Shown: piece after piece, positions 12,733 to 23,144 of the stretch
Numbering within the stretch: position 1 is the stretch's first letter
How the letters are laid out: every line of letters begins with the position of its first letter
Assembly (NCBI RefSeq): GCF_030704535.1
Contig: NC_081815.1
Coordinates: 4,536,501-4,600,500 of the forward strand
Source: Vitis vinifera
Lineage: Eukaryota > Streptophyta > Magnoliopsida > Vitales > Vitaceae
Length of the DNA: 64,000 nt
Direction of reading: 5' to 3'
Program-made: the position numbers and the translations under genes
The notes under the pieces: model-generated
Told to the model about the DNA's origin: nothing
Database searches by the model: none
The model's input: only the letters and a program-made list of their open reading frames with translations

Positions 12733-14508
12733 GTTTGTATTTTGTCCACTATAAAGTCACTATCCATTTGCGAAAAGAATATTTTGATTCATATTAAGTT
12801 TTGCCACAAAATGCTACTACACTAGCAACCTCCAATCCAGTTTGAACAATGCCAGATGCGATACATCCTTTTTATGTATATAGGTTTTAGACAGTGAGAA
12901 AACATTTCTTGTATTCTTTTTCTTATAAGTTGTTCAATGTGTTTTATCTTTTAACATTTGAGACTGAATAACTTGTTTCATTTTTTTACTTCAGTAATGC
13001 AGATTTTCATTTCTTACCATCTTTTGTAATTTGAAGATGAACAATAATTTGAAGAGGAAATAGAGATGCAGACAAAATCGAAAAAGGAAACTTCTATACT
13101 CTAGCTTAAGGATCAGATAATCATAGAAAATTATAGTCAGCTATACAAGAAACTCCCTAATTTACAGCGTGTACATCTGATTATACAATTGGCTTCCCTC
13201 TTCTACAAAGGAATTCCAAGTTTTTGTTTTCACTGGTTGTCTGGTTGATTACTTAATAGGGTGTAGCTCTTTTGCCAACCTGTATTCCAAATTTATTTTG
13301 GTGGTACAATTCTCTCTTTATTTGAAACAATAAACTTATATTCCATCTGTTGCTTCACTTTAATTATAGAACATCCTTTTTTAAGCATGATTTAAAATAT
13401 GGAATTTCCAAATTTTCTTTTCATTGTTGTTTCATTTTTTTACTTCAGTAATGCAGATTTTCATTTCTTACCACCTTTTGAAATTTGAAGATGAACAATA
13501 ATTTGAAGAAGAGGAATTAGAGATATAGAAAAAATAGAAAATGGAAACTTCTATACTCTAGCTTAAGGATCAGATAATCATAGAAAATTATGGTTAACTA
13601 TACAAGAAAGGAAACTCCCTAATTTACATCCTGTACATCTGATTATTCAATTGGCTTCCCTCTTCAACAGAAGAATTCCAAGTTTTTGTTCCATTGTTCT
13701 TATTTTGTTTAATCCTATGGGGTTGCATTTGTTCACTGGTTGTCTGGTTGATTGATTACTTAATAGGGTGTAGCTCTTTTGCCAACCTGTATTCCAAATT
13801 TATTTTGGTGGTACAATTCTCTCTTTGTTTGAAACAATAAACTTATATTCCATCTGTTGCTTCTCTTTAATTATATTTAAAATATGGAATTTCCAAATTT
13901 TCTCTTCATTGTTGTTATTATTATTTAGAATTTGTTTATTCACTGGTTGATGTCATATTAGGGTGTAGCTCTACCCTTGTCCTGCCTTTTGAATTTGTTC
14001 AAAAAAAATAAATAATAATAATTATATTTCATATGTTTCCTTTTTTTCTTTTTCTTTTTTTCCCTACACTTATCTTAACTCTAGTTTTCTTTATATTTTT
14101 TTAACTGTTTTGAATGTAGATGTATTATTGATTTTCACCTCTCCAATCTTTAGTCTTCAGTACTGAATTTGATCTCGTGTGCCACCCCATCCTTCCAACA
14201 TAGGATCCCAATTTTAACAACTTTGTTTATGCTTATGTCCAGATAAGTTATAATGTATTACATATCGCATTATGCATAGAACTCAAAATTTTTAGTATTT
14301 ATGCAAACACATCTGAAGACATTGTTTGTTATGAAACTTATTTTTAATTTTTTGAAGCTTCATATCTTTCACCAGATATGAGCTGCCTGAGTTACTACTT
14401 TTTATTATTGCCTGATTAGAACTGATTTATACGGACGGTTGTATATATCTTTGGCAGTGCTTTTTATTTGATATATTGGAAGATATGACATGTAGTTAAC
14501 TTCTTTAG
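12733..14508. repeat. NUP205 intron with ~454-bp tandem duplication
   Basis: The segment starting ACTTCAGTAATGCAGATTTT at 12988 recurs at 13442. The following ~400 bases are also repeated, including GAAACTTCTATACTCTAGC and GGGTGTAGCTCTTTTGCC. A third, shorter copy of the GGGTGTAGCTC part appears near 13960. The units differ by small indels, so the duplication is not very recent. No exon lies in the interval. Confidence 0.7.
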
Positions 14509-14896
14509 GATGGTGGGCGTTCATTAGACTCATTGCAGCGAACATGTACTCTCGAGGCCGAACTTGCTTTAGTGTTGAGAATTAGTCACAAATATGGGAA
14601 ATCAGGGGCCCAGATTCTATTTTCCATGGGTGCTTTAGAGCATATTGCTTCATGCAAGGTGGTTAATTTTCAAATGAAGGTATTGTTTTTTGTTCTCACC
14701 AATCTCGTATAGTCATATATTTTATTTGACTTAACACATATTGGAGCTAAACTAGCAGGGAAGTTTTCGGCGGTTTGAGACTAAACTTAGAAGAGATGCA
14801 GCTGTGAATATTGATAAACAACAAACAATTATAGCTCCTATACTTAGATTGGTGTTTTCTCTGACTTCATTGGTTGATACATCTGATTTTTTTGAG
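14509..14896 (+). CDS. NUP205: NUP205, exons 18-19 of the visible set
   Basis: Exons 14509-14679 and 14759-14896 encode a segment with CTLEAELALVLRISHKYGK, GALEHIASCK and APILRLVFSLTSLVDTS. The second exon ends in GAG before GTCAGT, which opens the 11.6-kb intron. Both exons are phase 0 and multiples of three. The protein continues naturally into the next exon at 26515 (KNKIVREVIDFVKGHQ), which supports splicing across the whole transposon and viral nest. Confidence 0.92.
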
Positions 14897-16363
14897 GTCA
14901 GTCCATACTCTTCTCTGAAGTAGTTCCTCTCTTATGTCTTGTTAATTGCCTGCACGTGTGGGGTGTCAGAATATTCTCTTATATTGGGCGAAATCCCATG
15001 ATGCACCTGCAATACCTGTGCTTTCTGTTTAGAAGCTCTAAACTTTCGGTTATTCTGTGGTAAAACCATGATTCCTCATCATGGTGAAATCACAAATGAG
15101 GTGGGGAACAATTACAGTTATCAAGAAATTATATTCTTTTATCTGTGGAATGGTTTATAGTTATCAAGAAGCTCTCTCAAAAGAACATTTTCTGTTATTG
15201 GAAATAATATGAGGAATCAGAAATACCACACATGCTATAATATGGTCAATGCTTTTTTACTTTTTTGAGAACCTTTGTTCTATGTGTATCCTCTTTTGTC
15301 TATAGATTTTTCATGTTTACTTCCATTACACATGTCAAATTACTAGGAAAATATATACTTGAATGAATGATTTAGTCATTAGTTAATGCAATTTTTATGA
15401 AATTTTAGTTTATATATCCTTCTGATTAAAATAAAATAAAAAATAAAAGATTTATAGGTGCCTGAGCAGCCACCTAGGTTAGCAACGAAGTTTTGGTTGG
15501 TCATGCCTTGGCATTCGATGAGTTGGATATATATATATGAATTGTGTGTGTTAGGCTATCAACAAATTTGTTGGTCGGTCGTGCCTCAATATTTTGATGA
15601 GCTGTACCTATATATGAATTGTGTGTGTGTGTGTGTCGAGGCTCTCATGATTCAGATTCTTGCAACTTCATTGGAAATGTTCCAAGTTTTCTCCCTGCCA
15701 ATATTTAATTTGAGTTGTGGCGATCCTCCCAAGCTCAACATTTTAAACTAGATATAGTTGATGCTTTCTTTTAGCAAACTGTAATAATAGTGGTTTCCTT
15801 ATTCAAAGTTTGCATATATTTAAGTTTTAACCCTTGTACAAGCCCAAAGGCTCATCTTGAGGGGATCCATCCTGCTAGAAATATTGTTCTATATGCTATA
15901 AAATACATGATGATGTTGACATATACTTCATTTCTTACTGCCATCCCTTGTCATTCTTTCCAAATCATTCCATCCCCTTTCAAGCAATGGTGGCTCAATC
16001 ACTTCATCACCCTTATGTAGCTTACTTCTTCCACCTGATGACCTGCCTTTAATACCAACCAAACTAAGATAACCAAGATCTACTGATCATCAAGTTATCT
16101 TCCTGGCTGATTTAGTCTAACAGAAAACAATGTGGTGTAATATCTGAAAATGCCCCTATCTTAATTGAGACAGCTTAGAAGTGAGCAGCCATCAAAGTAT
16201 GATGTGTACCAACAAGAGGAGGCTTCAAGTTGCCAAGGTGTATCTGTTAACTTGGTATATATTGTTAGCCCAATACTAAACAATTTAAACTTTTGGGTCA
16301 AATTGATAGCTTCACATGACATTAGACCTTTAGTTAATTAGAAGTTTCAAGTTAATATGCGAT

Positions 16364-17424
16364 TTGCTTTTGGCCATGGAAGCTCTTAGCCAACTGCTGT
16401 CAAGTGTAAGAAATGGTGGCTTTATTTCTGGTTTCAAAGTGGGAGGAAGAGGAAGAGAGTGGCTGATTGTGTCCCATCTCTTGTTTGCCGATGATACCTT
16501 GATTTTTTGTGACGTTGATGCAGAACAGTTGCAATATATCTTAGTTGGACTTTTATGTGGTTTTGAGGCGATTTTAGGGTTAAAAGTTAACTTGAGCAAA
16601 AGTGAGGCCGTCCCAATGGGTGAAGGCGTTCCTATGGAGACTCTTGCCTCGGTCTTGGGTTGTAAGATTGGGAGTTTACCCACCTCCTACTTGAGTCTCC
16701 TCCTTGGGGCCCTTACAAATCCACTAGGGTGTGGGATGTAGTGGAAGAAAGATTCAGAAAAAGGTTGTCTCTGTGGAAAATGCACTATCTCTCCAAAGGT
16801 GGTTGGCTTACCTTGCTAAAAAGCACCCTCTCTAGCCTCCCAACCAACTTTCTTTCTCTCTTTGTGATTCCTAAGAGAGTGTGTGCAAGGCTCGAAAAGA
16901 TTCAAAGGGATTTCTTATGGGGCAGAGGTGCCTTAGAGAATAAACCTCACTTGGTGAGTTGGAAGATTATTTGTGTTGCTAAAAAGGATGGAGGCCTGGG
17001 CATCCGCAGCCTAGCTACCTTTAATAAGGCCTTACTTGGGAAGTGGTTGTGGAGATTTGCTAATGAGAATGATCCCCTTTGGAAGCAAATTATCACTGGA
17101 AAGTATGGCCTTCAAGAGGGGGGGTGGTGCTCCAAAGGTGTAAGAGACCGTTATGGTGTGGGGGTTTGGAAGGCCATCAGAAATGGTTGGAAGAACATTA
17201 GAACTCACTCTCGCTTCATCGTAGGGGATGGTATTTGGAAGGACTTGTGGTGTGAAAATCAATCTTTGGAAGATGCTTTCCCAAACTTGTTTAATTTAGC
17301 AGTCAACAAAGAAGGATGGGTTGTTGAGGCTTGGGAGGAGGATGGAGTTGGGGGCAGCTGGGGGCTACGTTTTAATAGACACCTAAATGATTGGGAGGTG
17401 GGAAGTAGAAAGCTTGTTAAGTAA
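16364..17424 (+). pseudogene. LINE reverse transcriptase fragment (two frames)
   Basis: Two overlapping open segments (16364-16741 and 16729-17424) together read as the last third of a plant L1 reverse transcriptase and the adjoining region. Visible features are FADDTLIFC, LKVNLSKSE, KGGWLTLLKSTLSSLPTN and IQRDFLWG. The endonuclease and the N-terminal RT motifs are missing. A frame change joins the two parts, so no functional protein is made. Confidence 0.85.
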
Positions 17425-17596
17425 GCTTCATCCTTTGACCATTAGAAGAGGAGTGGATGACTTGCTTTGGTGGAGAGAGAACAAGATTGGGACTTTTTCA
17501 GTCAAGTCTTTTTATGACTCGTTCTCAAGGGGCGCTAGACCTCCTTTCCCAGCTAAAGTTATTTAGACGCCTTGGGTTCCAATTAGGGCTGACACT

Positions 17597-18009
17597 TGTG
17601 ATGTCCCACATCGGATAGGGGAGAATGTTCCTGGCGCTATATATGTAGAGGCTCCTCTTAACCAAGTAGACGCGTTTTAAAGCCGTGAGGGCCCATTTGG
17701 GCCCAAAGCGGACAATATCTACATGGTTGGGTACGAGCCATTACAAATGGTATCAGAGCCGATCCCCGACCCCGGTGTGGGGGTTTGTTTGGCTTTGTCT
17801 GTTTGGCCCCGTAATCCCATGGGACACAACGAGGACGTTGTGTCTGTATGGGGGGGTGTTTGTGATGTCCCACATCAGATAGGGGAGAATGTTCCTGGCG
17901 CTATATATGTAGAGGCTCCTCTTAACCAAGTAGACGCGTTTTAAAGCCGTGAGGGCCCATTTGGGCCCAAAGCGGACAATATCTACATGGTTGGGTACGA
18001 GCCATTACA
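17597..18009 (+). mobile_element. TRIM retroelement (149-bp LTRs)
   Basis: LTRs of 149 bp at 17597-17745 and 17861-18009 both begin TGTGATGTCCCACATC and end GAGCCATTACA. They appear to differ by about one base (CGG/CAG). The primer-binding site TGGTATCAGAGCC is at 17748-17760 and the polypurine tract ATGGGGGGG just precedes the right LTR. The internal part is ~115 bp and non-coding. No matching 5-bp target duplication is seen (ACACT on the left, AGCCC on the right), so one side may have been rearranged. Confidence 0.8.
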
Positions 18010-19570
18010 AGCCCCTTAGCCACTTGAGCTAGACCGGGAAAAATAGGTCTCATGGGTAGGCCTTGCACCCATGAGAGCCTGGGTTGAAAGCAAGGGAAGC
18101 CTAGAGGGTTGGTGGTTCGAATCCTTGATGCTTAGTGTGAGAATCACAAACGAGCCAGACGCGCACCGCGGGCGAGCCAGACGCGCACCGCGCGCGCACC
18201 GCGGACGAGCCAGACGCGCACCGCGGGCGAGCCAAGCGCGCACCGCGGGCGAGCCAAGCGCGCACCGCGGGCGAGCCAGACGCGCACCGCGCGCGCACCG
18301 CGGGCGAGCCAGACGAGCACCGCGCGCGTACCGCGGGCGAGCCAGACAAGCACCGCGCGCGCACTGTGGGCGAGCCAGACGAGCACCGCGCGCGCACCAC
18401 GGACGAGCCAGGCGAGCACCGTGGGCAAGCCAGACAGGCACCATGCACACCTTGAAGGCACTTGGGCTAAGGAGTGGTGCAGAGGGATATTTTGGGAATT
18501 TAAATTAATTTGTATTTATTTAAATATTTCATTATGTCTCCTCAGACATATTGATGTCTCCTCCAGAAACTTTGAAAACGGCCCGTATTGCTCTTTAAGG
18601 GGGGGGTGGGTGTCTCAAGGGAGATGAGCACCAAGGGCGAGCCTTGACCGCACCTAGAGCGAGCCTTGACCGCACCAAGAAGGCACCTTGGCATGGCAAT
18701 TGAGCATGCACGCATGGGCTCCACGACATGTGTGGCATGCAACCCGTGGCTGCAGCAGCACTGGCCATGATGCGGCCTAGCCCCTCCTTGCGCCAGCACG
18801 AGGGCGCCTAAACCTTGTGCAAGCAAGCCAGCCAAGAAGACCATGGGCGCAATGCCATGGCCAGATGGGGCATCAGACAAACAGCCGACTAGCACTCGAG
18901 TGCCTATGCACAGCACAGGGGCGCAATGCCCTGTGCACCAAGAGGGAACAGCCATGGGCGCAATGCCATGGCTCGTTGAAGCGGAACCTGACACAGGAAG
19001 GGAAAGCAACAGGCCCAGACCATGGGCACCTCGACATGGCTTGAGCTCACTCATCAGTGTGGGGGAGGCACACTGATATAGCTTGGACAGCTAGTGAGCA
19101 AGTCAAGGAGTTGCCTAGACTGACAGTGGGCTGAGGCAAAAACTGATGCTGATGCAAGTGGGTGGTTTCTCAGCAGGCCACCATCTGGGTGGTGGGTAGT
19201 TATACCAGTAGTTCAGAGCGGTTCTGAGCAGTTGCACCACCACCTGGGGAGAAACTGCAGGGCCAGTCTTTTAAATAGGACTCCTGCAGCCTTGAGAGGG
19301 AGAGAGAGGAAGGAGAGAAAGAGGATCTCTGAATGCTTGGGTTGTAAGCATCATCCTCTGGCTCAAGGAACAATTTTGTATCTTGTAGGTTGAGAACTAA
19401 TACAAGTTGGGAAGACATTCCTGTAACCTCGTGTGTCCTTGTCTCTCTTTGGTTTGCTGTTGCTTGTGTGTGTGAGTGTTGTGAAGACTGGGAAGGAAGG
19501 TTGGCTAAGGAGGGGTCCTTAGCACCGCACACCAGGTGAAAAATTTAGGGTGATTTTCGAGGGTGTGACA
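18010..19570 (+). mobile_element. LTR-like non-autonomous repeat, family copy 1 (GC-rich minisatellite)
   Basis: This element is related along its length to 56611-58371. Shared parts are AGCCC.TTAG.C near the start, GGCC.TGCACCCATG, ATATTTCATTATGTCTCCTC, a GGGGG... GTG.CTCAAGGGA block, CTTAGCACCGCAC and the terminus GGTGTGACA. The TGT...ACA ends in copy 2 suggest a large solo LTR. Copy 1 carries a 22-bp-type GC-rich array and no coding capacity of its own. It lies inside the LINE, together with the TRIM on its left. Confidence 0.6.
18151..18440. repeat. GC-rich minisatellite inside the LTR-like repeat
   Basis: About 290 bp of variants of GCGCACCGCGGGCGAGCCAG (~22-bp unit, with some units extended by GCGCGC). 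It is the most GC-rich stretch of an otherwise AT-rich window and gives long spurious open frames on both strands (Arg/Ala-rich). Confidence 0.9.
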
Positions 19571-20337
19571 GCTAGCTTCTTTGGTTGGCAGGCGGCTTGG
19601 AGCAAGCTACTCACCATTGATTGCCTAAAGAGAAGTGGTTGGAACATCCCCAACAGGTGCTATCTGTGCAAAAATGAAGAGGAAACCACATATCACCTTC
19701 TTTTGTTCTGTGAGAAGGCTAGAATGTTATGACTTCTGATCTTCTCCCTTTTTGGGGTGTAATGGTGATGCACTCCTCTGTTAGGAGAAACCTCTTGGGA
19801 TGACATGGTTCTTTTGTGGGCAAGAAAAGGGAGAAAGCTTGGAAAGTTGCCCCCCTCTGCTTGTTGTGGACCATTTGAAAAGAAAGGAATAGGAGGGCCT
19901 TCGACGATGTTGAGAGGAATGACCAAGAAATTAAATCTATTTTTTTGTACACTTTTGTGAATTGGGCTAGGGTGTATATAGAGGAACACACTTTCTCTTT
20001 GATTGATTTTGTAGATTGGTTAGCTACCAAGTAAGGGACAGTCTTGTTGCCTTGTTGTTTTTTGTTCTTTTGTTCCCTGGTATACTCCATGTATACTCTT
20101 TAGGCTCTTTGGCTTTTAATGAAATTTTCCTTTACCTATCAAAAAAAAAAAGTTAATATGTGATTTGTCTCTTGAAGTGTGAGTAAGAGGTCACATGTGA
20201 GGGGGATGTTAGCTTGGTATACATTTTTGATACACTACCCACCAACTTAAGCTTTTGGGTGAAATTGATAGCTTAACAATATCTCACCAACCTTTAAATG
20301 CTTAATTGGAAAAACACAACAAGAACTGATCATTTGA

Positions 20338-21951
20338 ATGAGAGTCAATGGAGAACCTTTAAGTTCTTCATATAAGATAATGATATTTTCAAATGCATCA
20401 TCTGCATCATTACCTGCTGCATCATTAGCTGCATCATCATGGAGTCATCATATAAAATTTAATAATTCAAAATTTAATGAAGAATTAAATCAAATAGAAA
20501 ATCAACTAAAAATTAGTTCAAACTTTGTTCTTGAAATTTCTCTTTTTGAAGAAGAGTTTGAGTCAAAAATTTTCTCTCATGATAAATCTCCTTTAAACAT
20601 AAATATCATTAGAAAAAGAAATATTAAAAGAAATCCTTTTGTTCCTAAAGTAGAATTAATTAAAGCAAATTATTTTTCTCTTGAAAATACTGCAAAAAGA
20701 AATTATTTTCAACAACTTTCTCCTCAAGTTAGAAATGCATTGAGAAAACAATATGAAAAATATATGCAACAAGTTAAGATGACTATTCCTTTTTTCCTTT
20801 GGTTTTTCAAATATAGGAAACCCCTTAAAAGAATTGCAATATTAACTTCAAGACAAGCAATAGAAAATTCTCCACATAATAAAAAATTATTAGATCAACA
20901 AATTAAAAATCAAGAAGAGTCAAGTGAAACAAAATTTAATCAAATTTTGTTTTCTTCTGCCCCGGGAGAGGTGGAGGAAACAGAAACAAAGGTGGAGGAA
21001 ACAGAAACTAAAACAAAAACATCAACAGAAACATCAACAACAAAGATAGAAAATCCAAAAGAAATTAATGAAACATCAAAAGTAGAAAATAAAATCAAAA
21101 AGATAAATGTAATATCTTCAAAAGTAGATAAGCAAATATTTTTTGATGTTATAGATAAAATTCAACATGAAGAAACACAAAGAAACTATTTAAAAAATTT
21201 TTTAAATTTAATTCTCAATGAAGATTCAAATAAAATTCAAATCAAACCTACACAATACTCAATGGATGAAATTTATAATAGATTAAAAAAGACTCAAAGG
21301 CCAATAGAATTTGCTGACAAATTTCCTGATGACACAAAAGATAAAAAACAATTGCAAAGATTTTTAGGTTGTTTAAATTATGTTTCTAATTACTTCAAAG
21401 ATTTGAGAATCATTTGTGAACCCCTATATAAGAGGCTTAGAAAAAATGCACCCGCATGGACTGAGCATCATACTAGTCTAGTTAAAGAAATTAAACAAAG
21501 AGTCAAACGTTTACCATGCATCAACATCCCTCATCCAAATGCATTGCTCATTGTAGAATCAGATGCATCCAATTTAGGTTATGGAGGCATATTAAAGCAA
21601 GAATATAACAATCAAGTGCATATAGTTAGATATCATTCAGGGATCTGGTTGGGAGCTCAAATAAATTATTCAACTGTCAAAAAAGAAGTTTTATCTATAG
21701 TTTTATGTATCTCAAAATTTCAAAGTGATTTGATAAATAAAAAATTCCTTTTGAAAATTGATTGCAAAGGTGCAAAAAATATTTTACAAAAAGATGTTAA
21801 AAATTTAGTTTCAAAACAAATTTTTGCAAGATGGCAAGCTTTACTTTCAAATTTTGATTTTGAAATCGAATTTATCAAAGGAGAGTTGAATTCCCTTCCT
21901 GACTTCCTTACTCGGGAGTTTTTGCAGGGTAAGAATCTTTCTCCATCCTAA
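20338..21951 (+). pseudogene. Endogenous caulimovirid polyprotein with internal deletion (ORF1)
   Basis: This 537-residue open frame is a fossil plant pararetrovirus gene. Residues ~1-320 look like the N-terminal part of a caulimovirid polyprotein, with a Glu/Thr-rich low-complexity linker near 212-245. At about residue 322 (near 21300) the sequence jumps directly to the connection/RNase H region: QRFLGCLNYVSNYFKDL, then the RNase H active-site start ESDASNLGYGGIL near 407 and a C-terminal LNSLPDFLTRE. Zinc knuckle, aspartic protease and the reverse-transcriptase YxDD region are absent, so it cannot replicate itself. Two-ORF organisation suggests a florendovirus-like agent; that is inference. 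Confidence 0.8.
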
Positions 21952-23144
21952 TGGGCACTCCCGTTAGGCCTCAACTTCCTTCATCAACCAAGAAAACCAA
22001 AGCTTCATATGCAATGATTTCAAACTTTTCAAATGTTCGTCCTACTTTTCCATTACAGACATCAAATTCTTTTCAAGTTTTGAGTCCTGATTTTCCTCCT
22101 CTTCAACCTTCAAAAAGTTTTATTCAAGCTTCAAAATCAAACCCTAAAAATATTCCTATTCAGAGTCATTCTGGTCCTAGCACTATTTCTACATTACCTT
22201 CTCCTTCTTCAACACCATCTTCTCCTTCTTCTTTTTCAATAAGTCAATATGTCAAAAAGCCCAAAACCTTAGAAATTGCTTTCATTGAGCCAGAGTATAA
22301 TTATGAAGAGGTTCCTAAAATTCTTCCTTACATCTTTCCTCAAGGAGTTACTTTCAATTCCAACGATCCTTTGAAAACTCGTCAATTTTATGAGTTCATC
22401 TTGGTGGACACAGATTCAGTTGAAATTACTCATAACACTGATAGAAACAATCCTCAGAGGATTGCTTTTTCTAAATGTCAAATTCTTAGAGTCATGGCTA
22501 TTGTTGATTGGAATCAAAAACCCTTCACTTGCAAAGCTTTTAGTCAACCTTTCCATCCCATGAGCTACAATTACATAGATTACATGGATGCTTGGTACAA
22601 TATGTTTTACTTGCAAAGCTACCAGCATTCCTGGTTTATCCAATTTTCAAGAAATTGCAATACCAAATTTCCTGCTTGGTTTCAAAAATGGTGGACTTTC
22701 TTTGGTCTACTAGATTCAATATTTCCTCCTGATATTCAAGAAAAATTCAACTTCTACAAGAGCAAGACTTCATCACAGAATATCACTCAGCCTAGACTCC
22801 TGACGTTCTGTTCGAGATCAAGAATTCCATGGATTCTCACATGGAACATCATCAAGAAGCAAGAGCAATCTCTTCCTTTTCCAGTATCTCTTTCTAGAGA
22901 ATTCAGCATCAAATGGTGGGACAAATTCAATCATGATTTTGTATGTCAACAGAAGATTTTGCAATTAATATCAACAAGGCCAGGATCATCAAATTCAAAA
23001 GATTCAACTAGTTCTTCTCAAGGACCGACTCAAAAAGAATTTCTAACTTTGAAAAGCAAATGTCAAGCTTCATTAGCAGCCGTTACTGATTTAGAGCAAT
23101 ATCGTCAAGGACTTATTCAAACTCTCAAGCAATTTGGAGATTAA
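21951..23144 (+). CDS. Caulimovirid downstream ORF2, function unknown, intact
   Basis: The 397-residue frame starts at the A of the ORF1 stop (TAATG overlap), as expected for coupled translation on a polycistronic viral RNA. The N-terminal ~100 residues are Ser/Pro-rich and probably disordered. The middle is aromatic and Trp-rich (PAWFQKWWTFFGLLDSIFP). The C-terminus is predicted helical and Gln/Leu-rich. Florendoviruses are known to carry a second ORF of unknown function in this position. No catalytic motif is recognised. It is uninterrupted here, in contrast to the mirror copy at 24671-25865. Confidence 0.65.
   Translation: MGTPVRPQLPSSTKKTKASYAMISNFSNVRPTFPLQTSNSFQVLSPDFPPLQPSKSFIQASKSNPKNIPIQSHSGPSTISTLPSPSSTPSSPSSFSISQYVKKPKTLEIAFIEPEYNYEEVPKILPYIFPQGVTFNSNDPLKTRQFYEFILVDTDSVEITHNTDRNNPQRIAFSKCQILRVMAIVDWNQKPFTCKAFSQPFHPMSYNYIDYMDAWYNMFYLQSYQHSWFIQFSRNCNTKFPAWFQKWWTFFGLLDSIFPPDIQEKFNFYKSKTSSQNITQPRLLTFCSRSRIPWILTWNIIKKQEQSLPFPVSLSREFSIKWWDKFNHDFVCQQKILQLISTRPGSSNSKDSTSSSQGPTQKEFLTLKSKCQASLAAVTDLEQYRQGLIQTLKQFGD

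Larger units (their letters stand above)
16367..20150 (+). mobile_element. 5'-truncated L1-type LINE, split by a nested insertion
   Basis: The element is flanked by a near-perfect 18-bp target duplication (AAGTTAATATG[C/T]GATTTG at 16349-16366 and just after the A tract at 20141-20150). It starts within the reverse transcriptase: the palm motif FADDT is at about 16484-16498. It continues through the RT C-terminal region and the plant LINE tail (KKDGGLG, then WLWRF) to a zf-RVT-like CxxC segment (NRCYLCKNEEE, near 19655-19690). Frameshifts near 16730 and stops such as the one near 17564 show it is dead. An insertion at 17591-19570 interrupts the codons IRA/SFFGW. The element ends TTTACCTATC plus poly(A). 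Confidence 0.85.
16245..20278 (+). mobile_element. TRIM with 72-bp LTRs, interrupted by a LINE
   Basis: Direct repeats of exactly 72 bp lie at 16245-16316 and 20207-20278. Both run from TGTTA.CTTGGTATA to a CA end and share CTTTTGGGT.AAATTGATAGCTT. Downstream of the left copy is TGACATTAGACC, a degenerate match to the Met-tRNA primer-binding site. Directly upstream of the right copy is the purine tract TGAGGGGGA. Flanks are GTATC and ATATC, a 4/5 target duplication. Without the LINE the element is only a few hundred bp, typical of a TRIM. Confidence 0.6.

Noticed and set aside
17597..18009. Cassandra-type TRIM
   Set aside because: The LTRs do not contain a 5S rRNA-like promoter sequence, which defines Cassandra.
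18151..18440. CRISPR-like array
   Set aside because: Units are contiguous variants without unique spacers, and the DNA is plant nuclear. It is a minisatellite.
18016..18508. Long overlapping Arg/Ala/Pro-rich open frames on both strands
   Set aside because: They are produced by the GC-rich 22-bp minisatellite, which is open in several frames at once. There is no domain, no splice structure and no conserved start.
18542..19076. Open frames in the LTR-like repeat (170 and 77 residues)
   Set aside because: They are not conserved in the sister copy at 56611-58371, and the composition follows local repeats.
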